This document shows positions 17,709 to 26,280 of a DNA stretch of 64,000 nucleotides, in pieces. The notes below the pieces were generated by a model. That model was not told where the DNA came from and did not search any database. It saw only the letters and a list, made by a program, of their open reading frames with translations. The stretch is from Devosia sp. GTDB taxonomy: Bacteria; Pseudomonadota; Alphaproteobacteria; Rhizobiales; Devosiaceae. Each line of letters opens with the position of its first letter. Position 1 is the first letter of the stretch. Made by a program: the position numbers and the translations under genes. The stretch spans positions 148,344 to 212,343 of the forward strand of contig NZ_JACZKG010000072.1 of assembly GCF_014860165.1 (NCBI RefSeq), in the 5' to 3' direction.

Positions 17709-18563
17709 TCACGGATCCCGAGACTGCTGGCGCAGCCAGTCGCAGAAGCTGCGCGGCGCCGGGCGTTGGTCGCCTTCGCGGATCAGTGCGAAATACCAGT
17801 CGGGTCCCCTCAATACCGTGTCCAGCGGCGCCACCAGCAAGCCGGCCTCCAGCAACGGCCGGAACAGCGTCGGCGACAGCAAGGCCACGCCCTGCCCGTT
17901 CACCGCCGCATTGGCGATGAGCTCGAAGATCGAGTAGTCGACGCCGACAAAGCGCAGGCCATCAGGCATCGACCGCTCGGCCCTGGCGAACCACTTGCTC
18001 CAATCGGGATGCGGCAGGAGATCGAATTCCGTCAGGTCCTCGGGCTTGGCCAGCGTCCTTGCGCCAAGCAGCCCGGGCGCCAGCATCGGCGTGACGTCGA
18101 CCGGCGTCAGCGCATATTCGTCGAGCCCGTCCCATCCCCCGCGCCCGGTCCGGATCGCGACATCGAACTCCGTCGGGTCACGCAGGTCCGAGGATATGTC
18201 GAGTTCGATCGCAGCCCCTCCCGGTGCGCGATAGTCCGACAGTCGCGGCGCCAGCCAACGCGAGGCAAAGGTCGGCGGTGCCGTCACCCGCAGGGGCGCG
18301 GCCGATGCCCGAAAGGCATCGACAGCATCGTTGACGCCATCCAGCGCATGCCGGACCCGGCTTGCCAGTGCCACCGCTGCCGGCGTGGGCACCACCCCCC
18401 GGCCGACGCGCGTGAACAGGGCCTGGCCAAGCTCGGCTTCCAGCGTGCGAATGCGCAGGCTGACGGCGGCAGGGGTGAGAGCCAGGCGATCCGCCGCGCC
18501 GGCAAAGCTGCCCGCGCTGACGCACATTTCGAGAATTCGCAGCGATTCAAGCGACGGACGAAT
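17709..18563 (-). CDS. LysR-family transcriptional regulator, apparent ATT start
   Basis: A 284-residue LysR regulator: N-terminal winged helix (SAGSFAGAADRLALTPAAVS is the HTH) and C-terminal effector domain (about 90-280). The first ATG in frame (18527) cuts off the residues before the helix that every LysR protein has. The frame continues upstream as PSLESLRILEM, a perfect LysR N-terminus, to an ATT at 18563 with AAGGG 9 nt before it. A stop codon follows 5 codons further up and there is no ATG, GTG or TTG between, so ATT (or a CTG two codons earlier) is the best start. Divergent from phzF-like gene; local control likely. Confidence 0.88.
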   Translation of the reverse strand: MRPSLESLRILEMCVSAGSFAGAADRLALTPAAVSLRIRTLEAELGQALFTRVGRGVVPTPAAVALASRVRHALDGVNDAVDAFRASAAPLRVTAPPTFASRWLAPRLSDYRAPGGAAIELDISSDLRDPTEFDVAIRTGRGGWDGLDEYALTPVDVTPMLAPGLLGARTLAKPEDLTEFDLLPHPDWSKWFARAERSMPDGLRFVGVDYSIFELIANAAVNGQGVALLSPTLFRPLLEAGLLVAPLDTVLRGPDWYFALIREGDQRPAPRSFCDWLRQQSRDP

Positions 18564-18659
18564 GATCAGTTTCCCTTGTCATAGGGGCAAGGAATGCGCG
18601 TTTTATGCCGAAGGCGCCCTGGTGCAGAGTCACCTTCGTCAAACGATAGGAGCTCTGCC

Positions 18660-19547
18660 ATGCCACCGCAATCGAGCAATGCGGCCTTGACAGCCGGACT
18701 GATCGACGTGTTCGCCGATACCGCATTGAGCGGCAATCCCCTGGCAGTCGTCGAGGGTGCCGATGCCCTGTCGGAAGCCCAGATGCGTCGCATAGCCGGT
18801 GAATTCAACCAGGCCGAAACCACCTTCATCATGCGCAGCGACCGCGCCGATCTGAAACTGCGATCCTTCACCGCCGCCGGGGCGGAAGTCGGCGGCGCCG
18901 GCCACAATGCGCTAGGTGCCTGGCTCTGGCTGGCCGAGGACGGCAAGCTCGGCCCGATCGAGGGGCCCCGGCTGTTCCAGCAGGAGATTGGCGGCGAGGT
19001 GCTCCCCATCGAACTGCGTCCGGTGGATGGACGCATCTTCGGACGCATGAACCAGTCCGCCCTCAAGCTCGGGCCGGACCTGACCGACGTCGCCGCCCTG
19101 ACGGCGGCTCTGGGCCTTGCTCCCGAGGACGTTCTCTCTGAGCCCGCACCGCGCGTCGGCGATACCGGCGTGGCACACCTGCTGGTCCGCCTGCGTGATG
19201 CTGCGGCCGTCGATCGCGCCGAACCTTCCGCCAAGGGGCTTCTCAAGGTCCTGGGCGCAGCGGCCGCAGAGGGGTGTTATGTCTACGCCTTCGATCCCGC
19301 CGCGCCAGCGCACGCCTATGCCAGGTTCTTCAACCCCACCGTAGGATTGTGGGAAGACGCCGCCACCGGCACCGCCGCCGGCCCGCTCGCCGCCTATCTG
19401 GCAAGCCAGGGCCTGATCTCTGGCCCCATCGACATTGAGCAGGGCACCCGGATGGGCCGAAAGAGCATCCTGCGCGTCAGCCTCGCCCCGGAGCCCCAGA
19501 TTTCGGGAGCCGGCATCATCGTCATGCGCGGGACACTGACTCTCTAG
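18660..19547 (+). CDS. PhzF family isomerase/epimerase-like protein
   Basis: A 295-residue member of the PhzF/YddE family with the diaminopimelate-epimerase fold. The catalytic glutamate is E53 in FNQAETTFI, and GGAGHNALGAWLW and DAATGTAAGPLAAYL are the paired substrate loops of the two half-domains. AGGAG (18648-18652) lies 7 nt before the ATG. The gene is divergent from the LysR regulator (96 bp). No phenazine genes are present, so it is a generic PhzF-like isomerase with unknown substrate. Confidence 0.9.
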   Translation: MPPQSSNAALTAGLIDVFADTALSGNPLAVVEGADALSEAQMRRIAGEFNQAETTFIMRSDRADLKLRSFTAAGAEVGGAGHNALGAWLWLAEDGKLGPIEGPRLFQQEIGGEVLPIELRPVDGRIFGRMNQSALKLGPDLTDVAALTAALGLAPEDVLSEPAPRVGDTGVAHLLVRLRDAAAVDRAEPSAKGLLKVLGAAAAEGCYVYAFDPAAPAHAYARFFNPTVGLWEDAATGTAAGPLAAYLASQGLISGPIDIEQGTRMGRKSILRVSLAPEPQISGAGIIVMRGTLTL

Positions 19548-19567
19548 AGCCCAACGTCCAAGAAAAC

Positions 19568-19591
19568 GCCGGGCGAGGCACCTCGTCCGGC
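19568..19591 (-). terminator. terminator downstream of gapR
   Basis: GCCGGGCGAGG (19568-19578) pairs with CCTCGTCCGGC (19581-19591) with one G-U type mismatch; the innermost pairs form the loop. In the minus direction TTTTCTT follows (19566-19560), fitting termination of gapR between convergent genes. Confidence 0.5.
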
Positions 19592-19650
19592 AGGATAACT
19601 TGCTATCTCAGGGCTGCGGGCGAATGACCGCCTGCGGACCAGCCGGGACC

Positions 19651-19914
19651 TCAGTCTTCCGGCGGCGCTGCCACCATGCCCAGTGCCGCCATATACAGCT
19701 CCAGGATCGCCTCCTGTTCGGCCCGCTCATTGGCGTCCTGCTTGCGGATGGCCACGATCTTGCGCAGGATCTTGGTATCAAAGCCATTGCCCTTGGCCTC
19801 GGCATAGATTTCCTTGATGTCGGCTGATATCGCCGCCTTTTCTTCTTCCATGCGCTCGATACGCTCGATGAACGCCCTGAGCTGATCCTGGGCAACGCTG
19901 TCTTCGACGGCCAT
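19651..19914 (-). CDS. gapR: GapR, nucleoid-associated DUF2312 (UPF0335) protein
   Basis: An 87-residue DUF2312 protein. In Caulobacter, GapR forms clamps around overtwisted DNA ahead of replication and transcription forks and stimulates topoisomerases. Here a long amphipathic helix ([20 protein letters not shown]) leads into the conserved core [20 protein letters not shown] and then [20 protein letters not shown]. Length and order match the family exactly. AGGAAG lies shortly before the ATG; earlier in-frame starts lack such a site. Transcribed alone, convergent with the PhzF gene. Confidence 0.93.
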   Translation of the reverse strand: MAVEDSVAQDQLRAFIERIERMEEEKAAISADIKEIYAEAKGNGFDTKILRKIVAIRKQDANERAEQEAILELYMAALGMVAAPPED

Positions 19915-20087
19915 GGCACTTCCTTTGAGTTTGCTGGCCCCGTTCAATCGCACCCGGACCGATGGTTCAACCCCTTTGTCCGCCAATCCACATGGCTGCG
20001 ACCACGCATGGCCGCAATTCCGTCAAATCGCCCCTTTTGCCATTGACCAATGCCTTACCATGGGCTCAAAGAAGGCACGTTTTTCCG

Positions 20088-20657
20088 ATGTTTGCTGGCA
20101 CCACATTGCATATCCCCCGTCTCGGCATGACCCTGATCGGCGCGATGCTCGCAAGCCTCGCCTTTTTCGCCACGCCCGCCCGTGCCGACCTGCGCGTCTG
20201 CAACGAGAGCAGCAATCTGGTGTCGGTCGCCCTGGGCTATCGTGCCGAGCGCGGCTGGATGAGCGAAGGCTGGTGGCAGACCCCGCCCGGCGATTGCCGC
20301 GTGCTCTACCAGGGCGACCTCGAGCGGCGCTTCTACTATCTCTTCGCGGTCGACGATATCGGCGGCGGCGCCTGGGACGGTTCGGTCTTCATGTGCACGC
20401 GTGACGAAACCTTCACAATATTCGGGGTTGAGGATTGCCTCGCCCGCGGTTATGAGCGCACCGGTTTCTTTGAAATCGATACTCAAAACCGCACCGACTG
20501 GACCTTGCAGCTCACCGAGAGTGCCGATGGCCCGGCCGTCGTGGGCCCGGACGGTAGCGAAGACCTCGAAGATCCCACATTCCTTGTCGATCCCAACGAC
20601 GTCACCACAGACGCTCCGCAGGACGACATAACGACGCAAGAAACGGACACGCAATGA
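20088..20657 (+). CDS. DUF1036 exported protein
   Basis: A 189-residue exported protein. A signal sequence (LIGAMLASLAFFATPARA, about residues 16-33) precedes the DUF1036 domain (about 34-145), recognised by DLRVCNESSNLVSVALGYR, WMSEGWWQTPPGDCRVLY and FYYLFAVDD, with four conserved Cys. The tail from about 150 is acidic and rich in Asp/Thr. DUF1036 is widespread next to pyk in Rhizobiales but has no proven function. Start ATG 20088 is used; the GAAGG site is 12 nt away, so the start is moderately certain. Its stop overlaps the pyk start by 4 nt (ATGA). Confidence 0.87.
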   Translation: MFAGTTLHIPRLGMTLIGAMLASLAFFATPARADLRVCNESSNLVSVALGYRAERGWMSEGWWQTPPGDCRVLYQGDLERRFYYLFAVDDIGGGAWDGSVFMCTRDETFTIFGVEDCLARGYERTGFFEIDTQNRTDWTLQLTESADGPAVVGPDGSEDLEDPTFLVDPNDVTTDAPQDDITTQETDTQ

Positions 20658-22093
20658 GACGCATGAGACGCGCGAAGATCATCGCCACGCTCGGGCCCGC
20701 CAGCCACGAAGAAAAGATGATCGAGGAACTGGCCAAGGCCGGCGCGGACGTGTTCCGCATCAATATGAGCCATGCCAGCCACGATCTGCTCAAGCAGACC
20801 GTCGAGCGCATCCGCAATGTCGAGAAGCGCCTCAACCATCCGCTGGGCATCCTGGTCGATCTGCAGGGTCCCAAGCTGCGCGTCTGGAAGTTCGCCGACG
20901 GCGCCGTAAATCTGGTTGCCGGGCAGAAATTCACGCTCGACAGCACCAAGGACGACAACGGCAATGCCGAGCGCGTCTACCTGCCCCACCCCGAAATCAT
21001 CGAGAGCGTCTCGGTCGGCGATCGCCTGCTGCTCGACGACGGCAAGATCGCGCTCAAGGCCACCAAGGTGGGCAACGGCGCCATCGAGACCGAGGTCATC
21101 TATGGCGGCAAGCTTTCCGACAAGAAGGGCGTCAGCCTCCCCGATACGCTGCTGCCAACAGGCGCGCTGACCGAGAAGGACCATGCCGATCTGCTGGCAG
21201 GCCTGGCCGTCGAAGCCGACTGGATTGCCCTCTCCTTCGTGCAGCGCCCCGAGGACATCATCGATGTCCGCAAGATCGTGCAGGGCCGCGCCGGCGTCAT
21301 GGCCAAGATCGAAAAGCCCCAGGCCATCGATCGCCTCGAGGAAATCATCAAGCTGTGCGACGCCATCATGGTGGCGCGCGGCGATCTGGGCGTCGAACTG
21401 CCGCTCGAAACCGTGCCGGGCCTGCAGAAGCGCATGATCCGCATGGCGCGCCGCTATGGCAAGCCGGTGGTCGTCGCCACCCAGATGCTGGAATCGATGA
21501 TCTCGGCCCCCGTCCCCACCCGCGCCGAAGTCTCGGACGTTTCGATCGCCGTGTTCGAAGGTGCCGACGCTATCATGCTCTCGGCTGAATCGGCCTCCGG
21601 CCAGTATCCGGTCGAGGCCGTCGCCACCATGAACAAGGTGGCCGTGGCCGTTGAGGGCGACGCCAATTATCGCGGTATCATCCGCGCTGCCCAGACCGAG
21701 CCGGAGGCCACCGCTGCCGACGCCATCTCGGCGGCGACGCGCCAGGTTGCCGAAACACTCGACCTGGCCGCCATCGTCACCTACACCGCCTCGGGCTCCA
21801 CCGGCATCCGCGCCGCCCGCGAGCGGCCATCCAAGCCCATCATCGTGCTCTCGCCCAATATGCGCACCATCCGCCGCATGTCGGTGGTCTGGGGCGTCCA
21901 CTGCGTGCAGACCGAGGATGCGGTGAGCCTGGAAGACATGGTCGACCGCGCCTGCGTCATCGCCTACCAGGAAGGCTTTGCCCGCCCCGGCGACCGCATC
22001 GCCATCACCGCCGGCATCCCGCTGGGCACGCCCGGCGCCACCAACATGCTGCGCATCGCCTTCGTCCGCCAGGACGGCGCCGGCTCCAGCTGA
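20654..22093 (+). CDS. pyk: pyruvate kinase
   Basis: Glycolytic enzyme (PEP plus ADP to pyruvate plus ATP), 479 residues. The N-terminal barrel strand RRAKIIATLGPASH, the B-domain (about 70-170), the catalytic segment MAKIEKPQAID, the metal/PEP loop MVARGDLGVELPLE and VATQMLESMI are all present, followed by the C-terminal allosteric domain with YTASGSTGIRAA. ATG overlaps the DUF1036 stop, so the two are coupled. A strong terminator follows 24 bp after the stop. Confidence 0.97.
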   Translation: MRRMRRAKIIATLGPASHEEKMIEELAKAGADVFRINMSHASHDLLKQTVERIRNVEKRLNHPLGILVDLQGPKLRVWKFADGAVNLVAGQKFTLDSTKDDNGNAERVYLPHPEIIESVSVGDRLLLDDGKIALKATKVGNGAIETEVIYGGKLSDKKGVSLPDTLLPTGALTEKDHADLLAGLAVEADWIALSFVQRPEDIIDVRKIVQGRAGVMAKIEKPQAIDRLEEIIKLCDAIMVARGDLGVELPLETVPGLQKRMIRMARRYGKPVVVATQMLESMISAPVPTRAEVSDVSIAVFEGADAIMLSAESASGQYPVEAVATMNKVAVAVEGDANYRGIIRAAQTEPEATAADAISAATRQVAETLDLAAIVTYTASGSTGIRAARERPSKPIIVLSPNMRTIRRMSVVWGVHCVQTEDAVSLEDMVDRACVIAYQEGFARPGDRIAITAGIPLGTPGATNMLRIAFVRQDGAGSS

Positions 22094-22116
22094 GCCGGAA
22101 CGCGACGCAAACCCAG

Positions 22117-22141
22117 AAAGGCCCGCGCAAGCGGGCCTTTT
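22117..22141 (+). terminator. rho-independent terminator of DUF1036-pyk
   Basis: Perfect 10-bp stem AAAGGCCCGC (22117-22126) and GCGGGCCTTT (22131-22140), GCAA tetraloop, ending in TTTT. Confidence 0.9.
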
Positions 22142-22186
22142 GCATTTCGCGATCTTCCTGTCATGGTGCCGACAGGAGGAGAGGGC

Positions 22187-23251
22187 ATGCAGGGCATCGA
22201 CCTATCGCGCGGCTTCTATGCCGACATCGTGCGGCCCTGGCTGAACGAGGCTGCACCCGGCCTCCGCCATTCCGCGGCCCTGATGGGCTATGGCTCGGAA
22301 CTGCTTGGCTTTGACGATGAGACCTCTAGGGACCACAATTGGGGACCTCGCGTCCATATCTTCGTAGCCCCGGAAGTGTTCGCCGAGCACGCGCGACGCC
22401 TGGTCGACGACTTTTCCAGGGTCGCGCCAAGCAACTATCTTGGGGAACCCATCGGCTGGCGCAGCCGGCCTCACCCACCGGCCAATGGCCCTCAATCGGC
22501 GGGTGCGCTTGGGGACGGGTTGGAGGTCCATACGATCGAGGCGCTGTTGGAGGGCCATTTCGCCATTGGGTCGACCGAGAACCTCACCCCGGCGCAATGG
22601 CTTGGCTTCGCCGAACAGAAGCTCCTCGCCTTCACCTCGGGAGCTGCGTTTCACGATGACGATAACCGCCTTGGCGAGGTCCGCGCGCGCCTGGGCTACT
22701 TTCCCGATGACGTGTGGTTCTACAAGATTGCCTGTCAGTGGCGCCGCATCGCCGAGGAGCAGGCCTTTGTCGGCCGCGCCGGTCAGGTCGGGGACGACCT
22801 CGGCTCGCGGGTCATTGCCGCGCGGCTGGCCCGGGACGTGATGCGGATGGGCTTCCTGCTCGAGCGACGCTACGCCCCCTATTCGAAATGGCTCGGCAGC
22901 GGCTTTGCCCGCCTCCCCATCGCCCAGCCCCTCCTTCCACACCTGCAGCAGGCCTTGCTTGCAGGCCATTGGCCGGAGCGACAGGATGCCCTCGCCGCGG
23001 CCTATCTCGAGCTGGCGCGCTGGCAAAATGCCATTGGCGTCGCCGCCTTTGAACCCGTCCTGGGTCCCTACCACGAACGGCCATTTACAACGATCAACGC
23101 CGATGACGCCGTGGCGGCGGCACATGCTGCCATCGAGGACGTCTGGATCGGCCAGTTGCCAATCATCGGCGCCCTCGATCAGGTCAGCGACCTCACACCA
23201 CTGCTCGAAGACCCCCGCCGGTCCCAAAGCCTGATGGCCGCCATCACCTGA
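22187..23251 (+). CDS. DUF4037 nucleotidyltransferase-like protein
   Basis: A 354-residue cytoplasmic protein. Its N-terminal third has a nucleotidyltransferase-type loop (LMGYGSELLGFDDETSRDHNWGPRVHIF; GS then DD and SRDHxW), as in DUF4037 proteins. The helical C-terminal part (about 160-350), with RYAPYSKWLGSGFARL, is family-specific. AGGAGGA is 6 nt before the ATG. It stands alone after a strong terminator and is convergent with an SRPBCC gene 9 bp away. The substrate is unknown; comparison with kanamycin-type nucleotidyltransferases suggests NMP transfer to a small molecule, but this is unproven. Confidence 0.85.
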   Translation: MQGIDLSRGFYADIVRPWLNEAAPGLRHSAALMGYGSELLGFDDETSRDHNWGPRVHIFVAPEVFAEHARRLVDDFSRVAPSNYLGEPIGWRSRPHPPANGPQSAGALGDGLEVHTIEALLEGHFAIGSTENLTPAQWLGFAEQKLLAFTSGAAFHDDDNRLGEVRARLGYFPDDVWFYKIACQWRRIAEEQAFVGRAGQVGDDLGSRVIAARLARDVMRMGFLLERRYAPYSKWLGSGFARLPIAQPLLPHLQQALLAGHWPERQDALAAAYLELARWQNAIGVAAFEPVLGPYHERPFTTINADDAVAAAHAAIEDVWIGQLPIIGALDQVSDLTPLLEDPRRSQSLMAAIT

Positions 23252-23260
23252 CGGCCAGGC

Positions 23261-23674
23261 CTATCGTTCCATCAGCGTCTTGAGCACCAGTAGGTCCGAC
23301 ATCATCCATTCCTCTTCCGACGCGAACATTTCGTCCGACACCAGCGGCTGTTGTACCGATGTATGGGTCAGCACGGTGCCCGCTCCGTTGCGGATGACCC
23401 GGACAAAGGCGGCGTGGATCACCTGCGGACCCACCTGCATGCGATAGTCCAGCACGAAGAACGGATTGGGTGCCGTGAAGTGGACCAGCACCTTGCCGCG
23501 GGGGCCGTCATAGGCCCAGCTATGGGGGCCTGCCGCTGGTTCAGGGCGTCCGTTCTGCACCAGGGTCCAGCCCGCCAGATTGGCCGGGTCGGCCAGGAAT
23601 TTATAGACATCATCGGGCGGACGGGCGATCTCGACCGTTAGCGTTCGGGCCTTGAGCAACCGTGTACCTCTCAC
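23261..23674 (-). CDS. SRPBCC (START-like) family protein, copy 1
   Basis: A 137-residue protein of the SRPBCC ligand-binding fold: TLTVEIARPPDDVYKFLADPANLAGW is the typical N-terminal strand-helix, and LTHTSVQQPLVSDEMFASEEEWMMSDLLVLKTLMER is the closing helix. It shares the ending WxxxDxLxLKxLxE and the segment NPFxVLDxxM with the next gene (23745-24152), so the two are tandem paralogues. The ligand is unknown. It lies 70 bp downstream of its paralogue, in the same direction. Confidence 0.8.
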   Translation of the reverse strand: MRGTRLLKARTLTVEIARPPDDVYKFLADPANLAGWTLVQNGRPEPAAGPHSWAYDGPRGKVLVHFTAPNPFFVLDYRMQVGPQVIHAAFVRVIRNGAGTVLTHTSVQQPLVSDEMFASEEEWMMSDLLVLKTLMER

Positions 23675-23744
23675 TCAGCGGCCGGCACACTTGCGCAATT
23701 AACGTGCATTATCAAGCGCTTCCGCAGTTCCGAGCCTGATATGG

Positions 23745-24152
23745 CTAACGGCGCCGCGACTCCAGCAACGCCTTGAGGGCCAGAAAATCTGTGGTGATCC
23801 ATTCGATGGCCGACGCAAATGCTTCATCATCCATGCCCGGCCGCTGGAAGAAGGTGAAGGACAGTTCGGTCCCCTCCTGGTTGGGCATGACGCGCATGGG
23901 CGTCCAGAGCAGCTCATCGCCCGGCACGAACATGGCATGGTCGAGCACCCCGAAGGGATTCAGCGGCGTGAAGCGGAAGTGCCGCATGCCGCCGACATTG
24001 GTCATGCCCTCCCAGTCGCCATTCTCAAGCGGGCGGTAGCTATGCCTGTCCACCGCCGCCCATTCGCCATAATTCCGCGGCTCGGCCAGATAGCGGTAGG
24101 TCGCCTCATAGGGGTGGTTGATCGAAACCGAAATCGTATGCGAGCGCCGCAT
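23745..24152 (-). CDS. SRPBCC (START-like) family protein, copy 2
   Basis: A 135-residue SRPBCC-fold protein: SHTISVSINHPYEATYRYLAEPRNYGEW at the start, the middle segment FTPLNPFGVLDHAMFVPGDELLWTPMRV, and IEWITTDFLALKALLES at the end. It probably forms an operon with copy 1. The rpmJ terminator lies 38 bp upstream, so the pair likely has its own promoter or depends on read-through. No catalytic residues are recognised. Confidence 0.8.
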   Translation of the reverse strand: MRRSHTISVSINHPYEATYRYLAEPRNYGEWAAVDRHSYRPLENGDWEGMTNVGGMRHFRFTPLNPFGVLDHAMFVPGDELLWTPMRVMPNQEGTELSFTFFQRPGMDDEAFASAIEWITTDFLALKALLESRRR

Positions 24153-24184
24153 CGGTCCTCCCCGGCAACGCCTGACGGTAGAAA

Positions 24185-24209
24185 AACAAAAGCCCGCTTT
24201 CGCGGGCTT
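24185..24209 (-). terminator. rho-independent terminator of rpmJ
   Basis: On the minus strand AAGCCCGC (24209-24202 read in reverse complement) pairs with GCGGGCTT around a 4-nt loop, followed by TTTTGTTTTT. It lies 29 bp after the rpmJ stop. Confidence 0.85.
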
Positions 24210-24237
24210 CAGTCAACAGCGCAGACATACGTCGCGT

Positions 24238-24363
24238 TCAGCCCTGGCGGGCCTTGTAGCGCTTGTCCACCTTGTTGATGATGTAAACCCGGCCGCGACG
24301 GCGGACGAGCTTGTTCGCGCGGTGGCGAGTCATCAGCGCCTTCAGCGAGTTACGGACTTTCAT
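24238..24363 (-). CDS. rpmJ: 50S ribosomal protein L36, zinc-free form
   Basis: A 41-residue basic protein, [17 protein letters not shown] then [24 protein letters not shown]. It is the bL36 of the large ribosomal subunit. The four zinc ligands of the C-plus form are absent (no Cys), making this the C-minus type normal in Alphaproteobacteria. GAGGAA lies 7 nt before the ATG, and a terminator follows. Confidence 0.96.
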   Translation of the reverse strand: MKVRNSLKALMTRHRANKLVRRRGRVYIINKVDKRYKARQG

Positions 24364-24542
24364 CGGTCATTCCTCAACGTCAAATAAAAGAGGCGCCAAG
24401 GCGCCCGGAAACTTGGGGGCATACATAGGGAAATTGCCCCAGCCTGTCAACGCAGCAAAACCAGGCTTTTTGCCCCGGCGCCGCGCTTTCCCACACCGGC
24501 CTTGCCCGCCCTCCATTAACCCCTCATACGCAAAGCCGGGCT

Positions 24543-25088
24543 ATGCTGAAAGGCCCGAAACAGTCACCCAGCGATATCGTCATGGCCATCGAGGAAATTA
24601 CCAAGCGCGGCGTTCTGGTCGCCGACTCCTCTGCCCATATGGCATCCCTGGTTGCAGTCATGCTGCGCAGCCTGGGCCGCAAGGATATCCGCGAAGCCTA
24701 TGATGCCAGCAAGGCGATGATCGAGCTGAAACGCCGCGCCTTCGACATCGTCATCATCGATGATGCCCTGGACGGCATGGACGGCGTCGCCTTTACGCGC
24801 AGGCTCCGTGCCATGACCGATTGCCAGAACCGCCTGGTCCCCGTCATCATGATGAGCGCGGCCCCCGACGCCAAGCGCATTGCCGAGGCGCGCGATGCCG
24901 GCGTCACCGAATTCCTGCGCAAACCCTTTGCCGCCAACCACCTGCAATCGCGGCTGGCCAATATCGAGGCCAATCCGCGCGGCTTCATCGAAGCGGCCGA
25001 ATACAAGGGACCCGACCGCCGCCGCAAGGTGGTCGATGTCGGCGGCAAGGACCGTCGCGAAGGCGAGAAGGTTCCAAAGGCCGGGTAG
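24543..25088 (+). CDS. single-domain response-regulator receiver protein
   Basis: A 181-residue CheY-like receiver without output domain. Phospho-acceptor D73 is in FDIVIIDDALDGMDG, the Ser/Thr switch is in IMMSAAP, and the lysine is in FLRKPF. A C-terminal tail of about 40 residues carries YKGPDRRRK, a motif often seen behind alphaproteobacterial receivers. The ATG at 24543 has no clear ribosome site; ATG 24582 is equally plausible and would trim 13 residues. No kinase is adjacent. Confidence 0.85.
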   Translation: MLKGPKQSPSDIVMAIEEITKRGVLVADSSAHMASLVAVMLRSLGRKDIREAYDASKAMIELKRRAFDIVIIDDALDGMDGVAFTRRLRAMTDCQNRLVPVIMMSAAPDAKRIAEARDAGVTEFLRKPFAANHLQSRLANIEANPRGFIEAAEYKGPDRRRKVVDVGGKDRREGEKVPKAG

Positions 25089-25136
25089 TGCCGCTACCGC
25101 GCGGACCGCGCGCCGGGCGTCCCAACAAACGCGATC

Positions 25137-25220
25137 GTCACCCTCGGGCCTGACCCGGGGGCTCTGTACTGACCGAACGTGCAGCAAGTGTAGGGCCCTC
25201 GGGTCAAGCCCGAGGGTGAC
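25137..25220. repeat. REP-like palindromic element A
   Basis: Two 26-bp arms (25137-25162 and 25195-25220) are inverted copies with two mismatches, separated by 32 bp. Each arm is itself a small hairpin (CCCTCGGG..TGACCCGGGGG). Related elements lie at 46681, 50111 and 56131. It sits between convergent genes and may also terminate transcription. Confidence 0.85.
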
Positions 25221-25257
25221 GTCCGGCGGGTGACCGGCGCAAGCGCCGGCCCCAAGG

Positions 25258-26280
25258 CTAGACCCCCAACACCGCCTCAACCGGCACTTCGATTTCGCGC
25301 CAGCGGTGGCAGGCCACCAGCCGCCCGTCTTCGATCCGCTCCAGCGGCGGCCGCGTCTCGGCGCAGAACGGCTTGGCGAACCGGCATCGCGTCCGGAACG
25401 TGCACCCCGATGGCGGGTTGATCGGCGACGGAATTTCGCCCTTGAGCGCGTCGATATTGCGCTGTCGTGCCAGGCGCGGATCGGGGATCGGTACCGCCGT
25501 CAGCAGCGCCCGCGTATAGGGATGCTTGGGGTCTTCATAAATCTCGTCGCCCGTGGCCAGCTCGACGATGCGGCCCAGATAGAGCACCAGGATACGGTCC
25601 GACACGTGCCGCACCACGCTCAGGTTATGAGAGATGAAGATCAACGTCAGCCCGAACTCGTCCTTGAGCTCGGCGAGCAGATTGAGGATCTGCGCCTGGA
25701 TCGACACGTCTAGCGCCGAGACCGGCTCGTCGCAGACGATGAGCTTTGGTTCGGTGATCAGCGCCCGGGCGATGCCGATACGCTGCGCCTGCCCGCCTGA
25801 GAACTCGTGCGGGTAGCGGTTGATCATCTCGGGCAGCAGCCCCACCGCCTCCATGGTCTTGAGCACGCGGGCGCGGCGCTCGTCCTTGTTCAGCTCCGGC
25901 CGCAGCGTGCGCAGCGGATCGGCGATGATTTCGCCCACCGTCATACGCGGGTTGAGCGAGGCCAGCGGGTCCTGGAAGATGATCTGCAGGTCCGCCCGGC
26001 GCTGGCGCATCTCCTCGGCCGGCAGCCGGGTCAGGTCCTGCCCCAGCCACAGCACCTGCCCCTCATCGGGCGCCAGCAGCTGCAGGATGCAGCGGCCCAG
26101 CGTGGACTTGCCGCAGCCGCTCTCGCCCACAATGCCCAGCGTCTCGCCCTGGCGAATGGTGAAGTTGATATTCTCCAGCGCGGTCAGCGTCAGTCGCCGG
26201 CTGAACAGGCCGCCTGAAATCGAAAAGGTCTTCTTGAGATCCTTGATCTCGAGCAGGTTGATCGGGGTCTGGTCCATCAC
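25258..26280 (-). CDS. oppF: peptide ABC transporter ATP-binding protein OppF
   Basis: ATPase of 340 residues, the second of two in a dipeptide/oligopeptide importer. Walker A GESGCGKST, signature FSGGQAQR, Walker B LIVCDEPVSALD and H-loop FISHN are seen. The C-terminal oligopeptide/dipeptide extension holds GCTFRTRCRFAKPFC, a Cys cluster that in related proteins binds an Fe-S cluster. ATG overlaps the oppD stop by 4 nt. Last gene of oppABCDF. Confidence 0.94.
   Translation of the reverse strand: MMDQTPINLLEIKDLKKTFSISGGLFSRRLTLTALENINFTIRQGETLGIVGESGCGKSTLGRCILQLLAPDEGQVLWLGQDLTRLPAEEMRQRRADLQIIFQDPLASLNPRMTVGEIIADPLRTLRPELNKDERRARVLKTMEAVGLLPEMINRYPHEFSGGQAQRIGIARALITEPKLIVCDEPVSALDVSIQAQILNLLAELKDEFGLTLIFISHNLSVVRHVSDRILVLYLGRIVELATGDEIYEDPKHPYTRALLTAVPIPDPRLARQRNIDALKGEIPSPINPPSGCTFRTRCRFAKPFCAETRPPLERIEDGRLVACHRWREIEVPVEAVLGV

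Noticed and set aside
25137..25220. CRISPR array, given repeated palindromes
   Set aside because: Repeats are inverted pairs scattered over 40 kb, not direct repeats with regular spacers, and no cas gene is present.
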